From positions 586,954 to 650,953 of the forward strand of contig QZCP01000001.1 of NCBI GenBank assembly GCA_003956705.1: DNA of 64,000 nt, given 5' to 3'. Positions 35,801 to 47,500 of this stretch are shown here, piece after piece; position 1 is the first letter of the stretch; every line of letters starts with the position of its first letter. A program made the position numbers and the translations under genes. Origin of the DNA: Brevipalpus yothersi. Lineage: Eukaryota > Arthropoda > Arachnida > Trombidiformes > Tenuipalpidae. The notes under the pieces were generated by a model that searched no databases, was not told the origin of the DNA, and worked only from the letters and a program-made list of their open reading frames with translations.

Positions 35801-36891
35801 CTTTTCAGGGTTTCCAAGGAACCGCTCAAGCCCAACAGCCTTATGATGTAGCAGCTGCTTCCTATTATCCAAGCTATATGCCCGGTTCATATCATGGACT
35901 ACCATATTCATCAGGTTATGGTAGCTTCGGTGGATATCATCCTTTGACCTCAAGTTTCGCCTCTTATCCTGGCCTGGACTATGGTAGCATGGCATCAGCG
36001 GCCAGTCTATACCCTGGATTCTCTCCCTACTCCAGCAGCCTCTCAGGATCAAGTGGTATCGACTATCAGTCCTATTTGGATTCCTTGAGCGGAAGTTCCA
36101 GTGTGGGTGGAGGTAGAGGAGGAGTAGGATCAAGTGTTGGCTCATCTTCATCACCGTCCGGCTCATCGAGCGTTGCCTCATCATCTTCATCAGCCTCTGG
36201 TGTATCCTCATCAGGCTCATCTAGTAGCGATCAGGACACCTCAGCCTCATCACTCAGTGTGAAAGGCGATTATCCATCATCCATATCATTGAAGAGTCTG
36301 TACTCATCATTCCCATTCGCATATTCACCGGAAGCTTCCGCTCTCGATTGGCATGTTCCGTTTGCACGAAAACATGGTCTGAGAAGAATGTCCGCTGACA
36401 AAAGCAATGTTGCTTATCAGATGCAGAAATTGATGGGTCAAAGTAATCAGCAGCAGAGTTTAAAACAAAAGGAAAGATACTATAAGGAACAAGATCAGAT
36501 TCGAAATATGCTCATGAATCCACAAGAGTATATTGCTCAGATAATCCAACAGGAATTAGCATCTCAGCAAGCTCAATTACAGTCTGGTGTATCGGCTCGT
36601 TCTACTCCTGACAATCAACCAGCTGCATCTTCTGTATCTGCCTCAGTCTCTTCATCCTCCTCACCCAACTATCAGTCACAATCGAATTATTATTATTCTT
36701 CCGCTCAGGCTTCTGGTAAACCACGAAGCAGTTTGTCTGCCTCAGCAAGCTCAACATCTCAATCAGTGTCCAGGAAAGGTTCTGGATTGAGCAGTAATCA
36801 AGTATCAGCATATGATCGCTCTTCCAGTTCGGAGTCTAGTGGATCCAGCAAGTCTTCCCTACGAGCAAGATCCTATTCAGACTCTTCATGA
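32833..36891 (+). CDS. secreted Ser/Tyr/Gly-rich protein of unknown function
   Basis: Exons 32833-32850, 34353-34511 and 35809-36891, all phase 0, give 419 residues. The first coding exon is 18 nt (MSKLTI). Joined to exon 2 it forms a convincing signal peptide: MSKLTILAIIFTTYFCLLSL then PQASA. A basic segment follows (APRSITNIFRRFFGGRRKQ). The last exon encodes a Tyr/Gly/Ser region (SYPGLDYGSMASAASLYPGF) and long Ser runs. It then has a distinct non-repetitive block, EASALDWHVPFARKHGLRRM to MLMNPQEYIAQIIQQ, which looks helical, and a Ser-rich tail. Dibasic sites could be protease cleavage points. Structural secretion, such as silk, glue or cuticle, is an inference from composition only. The last exon has two decayed copies in this window (13740-14480, 39060-39750). 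Confidence 0.7.
34318..34343. repeat. (TC)n tract at a splice acceptor
   Basis: The polypyrimidine tract of exon 2 of the Ser-rich gene is itself a TC microsatellite, ending about 9 bp before the acceptor at 34351-34352. Confidence 0.9.
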
Positions 36892-37369
36892 TTATCAGAA
36901 AATTATATTGTCGACTCCGATTAGTAAAGACAGCAAAGTTTGTTGGATCATCAGATATGAAAGAGACAGAGCCTCAGAAATCCAACTCACAAAGAGGAAG
37001 TACTTCTCGTCTATTTATTCAAATTCGACATGAGAAGCCATCTTATTTTCTCCTTCTTCTTCCCTTCAAAAGACATTTGATTTTGTTTTCAAACTTTTCA
37101 AGTTCAAATATTCATGATTTTAGAGAAATTTAAACGAAAATAAACAAAGCCTAATCATGATCAAGTCCAGATTCGAGCAACTTTATCCACTTATAGCCTA
37201 GTCATCGCATTCGCTCGTACAACATTAAACAGATTCAATACAAGCGAATTTGAAATTCGATTTGTATGAAAGGGGTAGCAATTAAATTAGATTCCTTAAT
37301 TTGATTTTGATTGACCAGATATTTAAGGGAAAGAAATCTCTTTCTGCCAATCTCGTTAACTTAAAGCCG

Positions 37370-37513
37370 GCCGATAGTTAACCATAGGTAGCCATAGCAA
37401 TACGCGCGCATACAAAATTGCTGCATATGATTGGCTGAAATCAAAAACGAACGAGAATGAGAACTCATTGAGTTCTCGTTGCGTTCGCTTATAATATGAC
37501 CCACTATATAAAG
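37370..37513 (+). promoter_or_regulatory. histone H4 copy B promoter
   Basis: Same order as copy A: X-box-like GTAGCC-AT-AGCAAT (37388-37401), reverse CCAAT (37430-37434), palindrome region (37448-37487) containing GAGAACTCA-T-TGAGTTCTC with perfect 9-bp arms, and TATATAAA (37505-37512). Confidence 0.75.
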
Positions 37514-37609
37514 CAAAACACATTCATTTACATTTCATCATTTCGATCTGTGTCTCTTGTTCTCTTGTCAATATTTTGAATCTTTTTACAATTCAATTAA
37601 AAACTCTAA

Positions 37610-37930
<321 letters not shown>

Positions 37931-37982
37931 GCGATTGTTATACACATCTCTTGGTCCATCGACTACCAATTTATTTGAAAAC

Positions 37983-37998
37983 GGCCTTTTTCAAGGCC
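37983..37998 (+). terminator. histone mRNA 3' stem-loop, H4 copy B
   Basis: GGCCTT-TTTC-AAGGCC followed by AACCA, identical to copy A, with GAAAAAGAG downstream as the likely U7-pairing element. Confidence 0.95.
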
Positions 37999-38279
37999 AA
38001 CCATTTTTATGTGAAAAAGAGTAATTGCTTTTATTGAGCTCACTACGAAGAATTTATCTGATTTGTTTCTCTTTCATTCAAATAGTCATCTATTTAATAA
38101 ACAGACGTTTTTCTATCTATGTAAAGCTAATCTTCATTTCGAGGCCATTTCTATCTATTCTATGTGATTACTATGCTCATTCAAAATGCGACCGCGTCCA
38201 TCATCCACCCTAATATATCATATTTAAATCCTATTCAGGTTTTTTAAAGCAACAATACAGAGTTAGCTATAAACAATCA

Positions 38280-38548
38280 TTTTTATTATTGAAATCAGGT
38301 AAAATTGCAAGCTCTTTCTGTGAATTTTGGGACCTTACGTTTCAAAGGCCACCCAGGTTTGGTCTTTACATTTTACACATAAAGCTCCTGAACGTTTATT
38401 ATAAATACATAGTCCAGGTTGATTGATAATTTGGCCATAAATAGACAACTCAGCTTGAGGCAAATTAAGAGGAGACGATTCTCGAAAGTCAATCATATCG
38501 TGCAGCCGAAGAGTTTGGGCCTCATCCATTCGGTATTGAACGGTGAAA
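38280..38548 (-). pseudogene. truncated MTFMT 3' fragment
   Basis: Minus-strand sequence matches the C-terminal part of the formyltransferase at 15485-16621. For example AQTLRLHDMIDF versus AQTLRLYDMIDF, and ELSIYGQIINQPGLC in both. The catalytic core and first exon are missing, and near 38310-38340 an internal deletion removes the coding part after WVAF. It has no start and cannot make the enzyme. At about 38548 the homology stops and COX5B flank begins. Confidence 0.9.
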
Positions 38549-38555
38549 AATAAAA

Positions 38556-39040
38556 TAAAACTGATTCTTCGAAAGTGAGCTACAAAGAATTGCTAATTAC
38601 AGTTGCCATCTCAAAGAGAGTGAATATAACCTTGTTTTCGGTTCCTTCCTGAGAAATATAAATTGTTGCAAAAATATACAAGATAAGCTAAACACTCTAT
38701 GTTGATGGAGAGAGGTGAAATAATAAGCTCGAAACCGCTAAGATTCGGTTGATTGTCACTCTTCTCCAAAGTATACTGGCGAATGCCTCTTGGTATTCTT
38801 TCCATCATTGAATATCAATGCTGAATCCCACATTTAATCTGTCTTCTTTTTAGAAAACAATACCCACAGTGAATGTTTGGACTGTCGTTCACAGCTGACT
38901 TCAGTATCTACATGTATTTACAAAAAATTAGTACACCCTGGATCCAAGATGTAGCTCTTGGATAGAGTCAGTCGAGGCTCTTTGCTCGAAAGTTACCAGT
39001 CGAAACAGTTAGTCATCATCGGTGAGCTCAACCCCTGAAT
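38556..39040. repeat. COX5B 3' flank, copy 2 of a duplicated segment
   Basis: Matches 13255-13730 in order and orientation, starting near an AATAAAA motif that mirrors the COX5B poly(A) signal. No COX5B coding exon is present, so the break lies just 3' of that gene. Confidence 0.85.
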
Positions 39041-39059
39041 CTAGCAATCAAGCAATCCT

Positions 39060-39750
39060 GTATGACCGTTCTTCCAGTTCATAGTGAATCCAGTGATCGA
39101 TCGCTTCCGCTAATCCAATATTTACGCTGGCTGAGAAAGAGTCAGATAGGAGCGAGAGTTACAACGAAGCTCATTTTCATCACCGAAAAACTTTTCGAGC
39201 GTTGATTTATCATCTTCATCAGCCTCTGGTGCACCCTCATTGGGCTCATCTAGTATTGAACAGTCTGTACTCATCATTCTCATTTGCATGTTCACCAGAA
39301 GCTTCAGCTCTCGATTGGCATGTTCTGGTCACACGAAAACATGGTCTGAGAAGAATGTCTGCTGACAAGAGCAATGCTGCTTATCAGTTGCAGAAATTGA
39401 TGGGCCAAAGTGATTAGCAGCAGAGTTTAAAACAAAAAGAAAGGTACAATAATGAACAAGATCAGATTCGAAATATGCTCATGAATCCACAGGAGTATAT
39501 TGCTCAGATAATCCAACAGGAATTAGCATCTCAGCAAGCTCAATTACAGTCTGGTGTATCGGCTCGTTCTACTCCTGACAATCAACCAGCTGCACATTCC
39601 GTATCTGCCTCAGTCTCTTCATTCTCCTCACCCAACTATCAGTCACAATCGAATTATTATTATTCTTCCAGTCAGGCCTCCGATTAACCAAAAAACTATC
39701 AGCATCAGAAAGCTGAACATTTTGAAATGTCCAGGAAAGACTTTTGATTG
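39060..39750 (+). pseudogene. decayed copy C of the Ser-rich gene last exon
   Basis: Matches 36180-36790 of the intact gene and copy A at 13740-14480. It keeps readable stretches such as MLMNPQEYIAQIIQQ but carries TAG at 39415-39417 in place of CAG and TAA after GCC TCC GAT near 39686. Both lesions are shared with copy A. It has no signal-peptide exon. The start region contains the same scrambled pieces as copy A. Confidence 0.87.
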
Positions 39751-39914
39751 ATCAGCAATCTAGTGAAGCACATGATTGTGGTTCTAGTTTGGACTCCAAT
39801 TGATTGAAAAACTTGATTGTAATTGTATTCATAAGTCTGATTAAATTGACTAGACATTTTAAGTAGAAATCTTTTTCCGACAATCTCGTAAGTTACAAGC
39901 TTGTTAGAGCCGGC

Positions 39915-40061
39915 CAATAGCCTTGTTAACCATGGGTAACCATAGCAATACGCGCGTATACAGAACGGCTACATGTGATTGGCTGAAATTCAGAAGCGAA
40001 CGAGAACGAAAACTCATTGAGTTCTCGTTGCGTCCGTCTTTTTTATGACCCACTATAAAAA
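39915..40061 (+). promoter_or_regulatory. histone H4 copy C promoter
   Basis: X-box-like GTAACC-AT-AGCAAT (39936-39949), reverse CCAAT (39978-39982), the GCGAACGAGAAC palindrome region ending near 40036, and TATAAAA (40054-40060). The upstream GTTAACCATGGGTAAC is itself a near-palindrome, also present in copy A. Confidence 0.75.
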
Positions 40062-40154
40062 GCAAAACACATTTATTTCATTTCATCACTTTGCACTTTA
40101 GTGTCTGTTCTCTTGTCAATTTTTGAAATATCTTAGTTCAAATTTAATTCCTAA

Positions 40155-40475
<321 letters not shown>

Positions 40476-40540
40476 GCGATTGATTGGCCTCATCAAAACC
40501 ATCCCATCATCCCCTATCCATTCAATTATTTATCGAAAAC

Positions 40541-40556
40541 GGCCTTTTTCAAGGCC
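40541..40556 (+). terminator. histone mRNA 3' stem-loop, H4 copy C
   Basis: GGCCTT-TTTC-AAGGCC followed by AACCA. It is conserved exactly although the sequence between stop codon and stem-loop has diverged from copies A and B. Confidence 0.95.
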
Positions 40557-41969
40557 AACCATTTTCATGTTACAAAGAATGATTACCTCTATTTAATAAG
40601 CTCTCATCGAACAACAATCTTTTTTCTAAGATCCACATCCTTGTCTATCTATGAAGTGATTCAATAAAAATATACTTTTTTTCTCTTCTCGAATCAGTTC
40701 TCATCCAACCTAAATAATGGAATCTCTGATACTCATTTCATTACTCTTATCATCAGGGTGTCTCTCAAATCAATCTAATTGATGTCCCTTTGCTAGAATT
40801 GACCTTTCTCTGATGAAATATATTTAGATGTGCAACAAATTCTAAACAATTCCCTCTGTCAATGAAAGAGATAAAAGACAGGTTCATCATCCGCAAAAAA
40901 TTGGCTAATTAATCTGCCACACTCTCTCTGTGATCCTTGAAAAGAAATCTCAGCAAGTTTATTGCTCTGCCACAGCCTGTAAGCTCTTATTGGTCACTAG
41001 AAATGTACAGACCCTAGTAAATAGTTAACTAATTACTCTATGCAAAAATATTCGCATAAATATTTTCCTCATTCAATCACACCATGCAGGTTGTGAGATG
41101 TGCAATACATTCCATTCTTCTGCGAGCATCGTCACCATTGCTAAGTTCCTCATTCTTCATCCAACTGTATATGAAACTCGACGATGGATTGCTTTTTGTT
41201 TAGGCCATCTTCGGTTCCAGAAGGGAAACTTTCTTCCTAGATTTGCTCTAAACTGATTAGCGGTAAATTGAGTCATTCCATTTGTTACCTTCAAGTCTAT
41301 CAACACATCTAGATGTGTCTATCATTGAGAATTTCAAGGCTTACATGAATGATGCATTGAGCACTTCGATGATAAGTGAGACAGAGATCAGCTCTTCAAC
41401 TTGATTCCATTTTCAATTAATCAATAATCGAATTAGCTTAAGATGGCGTGTTTAAGAACATTTTTTTTTGAAAAAGTTGCAACACGAAAGGTTCGACCGC
41501 GCTCGCTCAAGATCGATGAAGTTGGAAAGATATTCCCATAATTGGGAGATGTTCTTCGAAAAAAATATTTCTCCAGCAGGAGAATCTCGGTAGGAAAGAT
41601 TCTTTGTCGCCCACCGAGATCTGGAAACGGAAACGGGAATCACGCTCCCTTTTAACCCTTGACACAAAATATTCCAAGAGAGAATCAATAGTTGGATCAG
41701 GAAAAGAGAGCGTTCCCATGGGAAGTTTGATGTTGTAAGGTAAAACAAACAGACTCATCAAGTGCACACAATAAGCGGATTTGTCAAGTATAGATGGAAA
41801 TAAATTTATCCATCCGTGATGGGAATGCCAGCCTCAACCTGATTTTTTGGGTAGGAAAAGTAGTCAGCTTACTCTCTCACAAGCCAACTTCGATAAGTGC
41901 GACTTTATATGCCTCGACGTACAATAATAAACTTGCACTGAATCGGTTGGTTTTTGAGTTAAAAAAAAA
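40557..41969. other. intergenic, no gene recognised
   Basis: Downstream of H4 copy C and at the 3' side of the minus-strand DOMON gene. Only short open frames (41452-41767, minus) without recognisable motifs. Confidence 0.5.
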
Positions 41970-43340
41970 TTAATTCATTTGACCTCCAATCACAACAATG
42001 AGTACAGAAATGAGCGTAAAAGTAAAAATAAGAACCACGTAGAGGCCTAACATCGTCTGCTTGAATGAATCGTTTGGACGTTCCTGCTTGGACTGAGTGA
42101 CCACCATTTCACCGTTTTGGTAGTCGGCCATGGTCATGGCCACGACGTCCACTTGCTTGCGATGTGAGAAAACTGAATACACTTGCATGATGAGATGAAC
42201 AATAACGTGAGTTACCACAAAAACTACTGTCGACCAGAGAAATGCGGCTGGAAGTTTTATTGATTGTAGTGTGGCTGAGAAGAAGATCGCGGAGAGCGCT
42301 AAAATGTGAGCTAAATTCCCGCAAAACCAATGAACCCAGTTAAAAGTTTCTCGCTTGGGATGCTCTGGGGAACAGCGGAAAAGAGCACCGATAGGCTGTA
42401 AAATCATTAAAAAGTTGGCTATTGCTCCTAAAAATTGATGTGGATTATCTGCTCTCCAGCCTCCAACATGAATGAACACCGATGTCATTCCTAAAATCAT
42501 GAACAGTATTGCACAAACCATAAGAGCTCGGTGAAGAGCAAACCAGATTTTCACCCCACAAACCGTCTGATTACTCCAAGAGCTCTTGTAGTGACGGGCG
42601 ATCATAATCGATACACTGACAAAGCCCATCCAAGCAATAAGCATCAGTGAACCATGCAATTTAATTAAATAAGGAACCGCAGAAGATGCTATCACAGTGC
42701 CTATTGATTGTAAACGAATAGGTTGACTTGATGCGAGTTTTTCTTCATGATAACGAAGCACATTATTTCGAATAGCTCCTCGGGCAAGAAGTAGGTGGTA
42801 TGGAGTGCGAACAATGTCAAAACTCAGGCCATTGTACACTGTTCGACCTTTCTGTATCCATGAACACTTGAACCAATTGTCCTCACGACCGGTGGTTGCT
42901 CTGTATATTCCAACTGGTCGTGATAACATTTCAGGCTTCTTGCCGCGATTATAGCCTTCGGCTACTTCTATTGTGCCATTACTGTAAACAGAACAACTGG
43001 TGAATAGGTCATCTCCCATTAATCGATCGGTGGATATTCCAAAAGCAGCATAACCATCACCACCATCTTCGTTCACAGCATCCGATCGAAAGAACAATTC
43101 TACTTGGGCACCTTCCTCAGGATTGGGCATGGACACAATTCGCGTTAAAACTGTGCAGCCATTTTGTCCTTGATCCTTAATACAGTCAGCTGGCATACCG
43201 AAACACAACTTTTCCTCGTTCAAACATGGCCTCAGGATCTTTTGGCATTCTACAGAACGATATTGAACATACAACACTAGACACAGTAATAAATATCTAA
43301 AAATAAAATGATCATGATGTCCACACGGCCACACCGCCAT
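41970..43340 (-). CDS. DOMON / cytochrome b561 membrane protein (FRRS1-like)
   Basis: A single-exon minus-strand gene of 456 residues. The frame extends 11 codons further with only TTG, so the ATG at 43340 is used. A hydrophobic signal (FRYLLLCLVLYVQ) precedes a DOMON domain (about residues 60-190: GDGYAAFGISTDRLMGDDL is typical). A cytochrome b561 domain follows with five to six helices and the expected paired histidines (IKLHGSLMLIAW, FALHRALMV, FIHVGGW and NPHQFLGAIANFLMI, WVHWFCGNLAHIL). Ferric-chelate reductase 1 and relatives move electrons from cytosolic ascorbate across a membrane. The lack of introns is unusual beside its neighbours and could indicate a retrocopy. The substrate is not known. 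Confidence 0.85.
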   Translation of the reverse strand: MAVWPCGHHDHFIFRYLLLCLVLYVQYRSVECQKILRPCLNEEKLCFGMPADCIKDQGQNGCTVLTRIVSMPNPEEGAQVELFFRSDAVNEDGGDGYAAFGISTDRLMGDDLFTSCSVYSNGTIEVAEGYNRGKKPEMLSRPVGIYRATTGREDNWFKCSWIQKGRTVYNGLSFDIVRTPYHLLLARGAIRNNVLRYHEEKLASSQPIRLQSIGTVIASSAVPYLIKLHGSLMLIAWMGFVSVSIMIARHYKSSWSNQTVCGVKIWFALHRALMVCAILFMILGMTSVFIHVGGWRADNPHQFLGAIANFLMILQPIGALFRCSPEHPKRETFNWVHWFCGNLAHILALSAIFFSATLQSIKLPAAFLWSTVVFVVTHVIVHLIMQVYSVFSHRKQVDVVAMTMADYQNGEMVVTQSKQERPNDSFKQTMLGLYVVLIFTFTLISVLIVVIGGQMN

Positions 43341-44502
43341 TGCCGCCTTCCCGAGTTTTACCAGGAATGGCAACGACAGACGATCGAAGTAGCAAAACTC
43401 GTAAAAACAAAACTAACCAAACACGAATTCAATTTGATTTGATGTGCATGTTTCACTTGCACTCACCAATCGACTCTCGCTGCATCGAGTTTGGCGAGTT
43501 ACCATTCTTACCATTCTCACTCTCAACTTTTCCACTTCCACTCCGAACGAAAATGATCATGTCAGAAATAATTCAGCTGAATCAAGTAGTGGCATCTGTT
43601 AGACAAATTGCTGGTTGATTAATTGAAACAATTAATCATCTTGGTTGATCTTCTGAACTCACCTGGTTGATTCAGTGAGAGTTGGTCATTTGAGGTGAAT
43701 AGGTAGAAAATCGGCTGCAGGCGTTCATATCATCTCTGATTCTGATTACTCTCTTGCTACGTTCGTGGGGTTTATCGAATTCAGTAAGATACAGAATTGA
43801 GGCTAACTTTGTAGAGGATACAGGAAATTTGATCCATTTTTAACTTGCGATGCATATTTTTTTTTCATTCAGGAAGCGTGAAAGGATCCGACATTGGATA
43901 ATCATCAGAGAAAAAATTTGTCTCTCAAATTGTGAATGACAAGCAAGAACTGATGATGAATTCGAATCGAAATTTTATATCAACAATTTTGACGGCTGAA
44001 TTGGACAAAATTCACAATACTGGCCATCATTCCATGAGTTTGAAAGCATAAAGTATTTGTAATAGACACATGGCAATTGTTATTAAGATTGAACTAACAA
44101 TTTGATAGTAGACTAGAATCTACATATTCGGCTGGGGTATACCACATCAATGCCGCGCTAATTTGCTCGATGATATGAAAGCTCAATCGATAAATGAAGA
44201 TGATGAGAGTTGGTAATAAAACAAAACTTATTCACAATATTTGTAGATCTTTTTAGGAACTCAAGATTTTCCTATTTTGATGAAAATGAAGATGATTTAT
44301 GGTAACTATTTTTCATTATGAATACATCCGAAATGAGAACCTGCGGATGGAATTTTTATGGTGGATAGGGCCACTTATCAGGCATGGATATGTAGAGATA
44401 GCTTGATTGAGCTTCCATCGTCGGAGTGATTCATTGAAGCCTTCGACGATTGTCTTGTATTCTGAGCAAATTGCTGAATCAAGTTCCTTGATCTTAGATC
44501 TT
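43341..44502. other. intergenic, no gene recognised
   Basis: Promoter side of the DOMON gene and 3' flank of the NRF-6-like gene, both on the minus strand. Nothing coding is supported. Confidence 0.5.
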
Positions 44503-47500
44503 TCAAACATGATCGGCTGTTCGCTTAGAACCATTCAAATTGTTCATATTTTTACTCATGACTGAAATCATCTGCCCAGTACTAGGATTATATTCTTTGT
44601 TGGCTCCAGGCTGTTGTGATCTCGGCTTGTGTAGGAAGTTAATGTATTTTTCCAATGATGCGAAAGGTAACTCGACGGTCACATAGAGAATGTATGATAG
44701 ACCAACAGCCATCACAACACGAGCAAGGAAAGTATTGAACTGTAGGGATGAAAGAGAAGATGGCTGTTAAATCAACACTTCGGTTCAAGAAATGCACCTT
44801 ACCAATTCATAATGACCGAAATAAACTCTTTCTCTTGTTCTTCCAGTGTGATAAAGCATGAGAAGAGGGTGGACAAGATAAGCTAGGTAACTTAAGTTGC
44901 TCAATGGTCCAAAAGCAGACCAAGAGAGAAGCCTGTTGATAGGACCACCACGCTCAGTGGAACATGCAAATACAAGCCATCCTAAGGCAACAGCCCAGGC
45001 TGTCCTGTGTATGCTTAGATAGAGTGCGGCCTCGGTGAGTGTGGGCTGATGGCCTTTGAAAGCGGAATAAGGAGCAAATAGAATGGCAATCATGGTGGAT
45101 AAGGAAGCCAACCAAGCCAATACTTGAGTTTGCTGGAATAAAAAGAAAAACACTGTCAATTTTTCATCTACTTCCATGACGAGACGTTGAAATATCCAGA
45201 CAAATCTGATGAATTCATATTTCAGGCTTCAATTCTGTGTGTACCTTTGAGATCTTTGACTTTTTATACTTGACAAGCAGATATCCAATGATGATACCGG
45301 TCAGATATGATCCCAAATGGTTGTAGGGCATTATGTAGAGAGTCAATATTTTTTGACTGCCACTGTTGACGAATAAGAGAAATATAATTAATTAGAGTCT
45401 TATCCCGACAGCTTAGCTTGTGGAAATTTTGCTTCTATTTTTTTGTCAATTTTGAAATCTATTTTTCAATCCAACCACTCAGATCGGGCACCTTCCCTCC
45501 CATCACCCGAAAGTGAATGAGAACGGTCATCAATGAGAACCGAGAGCCCGGCGAGGGGCAACCCGAATCTCCGCTTCCCGCTCAGGAAGGAACCCAAAGA
45601 GTCCTCATCGTGGCTGGTAGGGACTTCATTGTGCTAATGAAACGTCCCAATCATACTCTAGAAATGATCCTTTGAAGTATGATCTTAATGAGTTACAGGA
45701 TCGCGAACAATCATATACTCTTAACTGAGTATACTTTTTACGGGCGCTATTGATTGAATGCCACGAGTGATAACAAAACAAATGAAATTTTGACCTTATA
45801 TCGGTTTAGAACAATTAAATCAGTTAGTGTGAGAATAGTTTACGATAATTTTCTCGATAAATGTGGACAAAAGAAAAAAAGAAGATATTTCACGCGACGA
45901 TGGGTTAACTCATCAGCTTTGATCGTCAAGCTGGGGAGCTGAGAGAAGAGGATAACTTACTCGATAAATACTGCATCGGCGATGACTGTAGGCCATCTCA
46001 GATCATTGACCAAAGTGTAAACGTACACACCACCACCACTCAGCACTGTACCGATGGATAGAAGTGTCAGGGTCAACTTGGGAAACCTGTGAGATAGAAG
46101 GAAAGTTTTCGAAGTGAATAGCCTTTCACTTAAATGATCTCGCTTACTATCTAAGCAGCGCTCGTGAAGGATAAAATTGTTTGAAAAGTCAAGTTCACAA
46201 TCAGCATATCAATTAAACTTTCCTGATATGCTCAACAAGACTGAATTACTGATTGGTACGAAAAAAGGTAAAATCATGAGAGCCTGTTATATCTTCTCGA
46301 ATACGAAAAAAGAGCTGCTCTCAAACCTGATAAAGAACAACCATACACATGGAGAGCATTTAACACTGACAGTCCAAGAGGGGAGAGAACGATCTCAATG
46401 ATGAATTGAAGTACACCTCTTCCTCAATTATCTGAATTGATTACTTGAAATACTCTCATTCATTAATTCATACATACATATATTTGTATGCTTATACATT
46501 CGACAAGTTGAATACTTCGAAGGGTGTCGTTGAACCTAATCCAACAGCATTAGCCTCTTCAATGTTTCTGTAGCATGTATAGAATAGGAAAGTTAGCCTA
46601 GATCTCATCTAAAATTTGAACACTCGAATCAGGAGGGTATACCTCTATATGCACTATTAGAGAATTAGAGAGTTGAGCGGGTTCTGCGGATGAATCTTCT
46701 TTCATATTGATATAACGGATATATCAATATGTTCACAAATATTTTTCCAGAACTTTACCTGTATAATAGGCATAGGATAAGGGAGGAAAACAAATGGAAT
46801 TGCATGTGAGCGGCCAAAAACCAAGTATGAAGGAGACACTAAAAGATGGGAGAGAAACAAGAGTGGTGTGAAAATTGTGATTTTTCTGATAACAATATAC
46901 AATAATGTACAATAATGAGATCAAAAAATCGAACAGTGTGCAGTTCCTTATGGGAAGTTAGAAGATTGCTCTCACCAGCTTATCTGGAGGAAGAAAGTTG
47001 TTCACGAAGAGTATATTAGTCCACCAATTTTGGCGGCAGAGATTCGCAGTATTCTCTACTGCCTGAGGCCAGAGGGGACCTGAACCAAAAAGTGGCATCA
47101 CTAGCACAAGTCCAATGATGGCTAAATAAGGTGGCCAGAGTCTGAAAAGAAAAAAAAATGAACTATTGTAAGGTTTGTTTTTGACAGAAAATAACACCAA
47201 TAAAGTGAAAATAAATTATCGAACTTAATGATAGCTAGATAAGAAGGAAAAAGGCAATTCAATTTCTCAAATAGATCGATTCGATAAGTTAAGCCTAAAT
47301 TTTAGTTAATGGTATCGTTTAATGAATTGAAACCCTTGTTAGCTGGTTAATTGAAGTTTTTGCGTGTTTGGCTTCATTTGATCGGATGAATGATTGAGCT
47401 GGTTGAGAAAGTACTTGTTGCGAAAACGGAGCGGAAAGATTTTCGGAACTGAAAGATTTGGAAACGTCTCACTCCGCTCATCGTATGGAATCTTAACAAA

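Noticed and set aside
35780..36220. 146-codon minus-strand frame opposite the Ser-rich exon
   Set aside because: Shadow of the low-complexity Ser-rich coding sequence. The plus strand has the signal peptide, splice sites and pseudogene copies.
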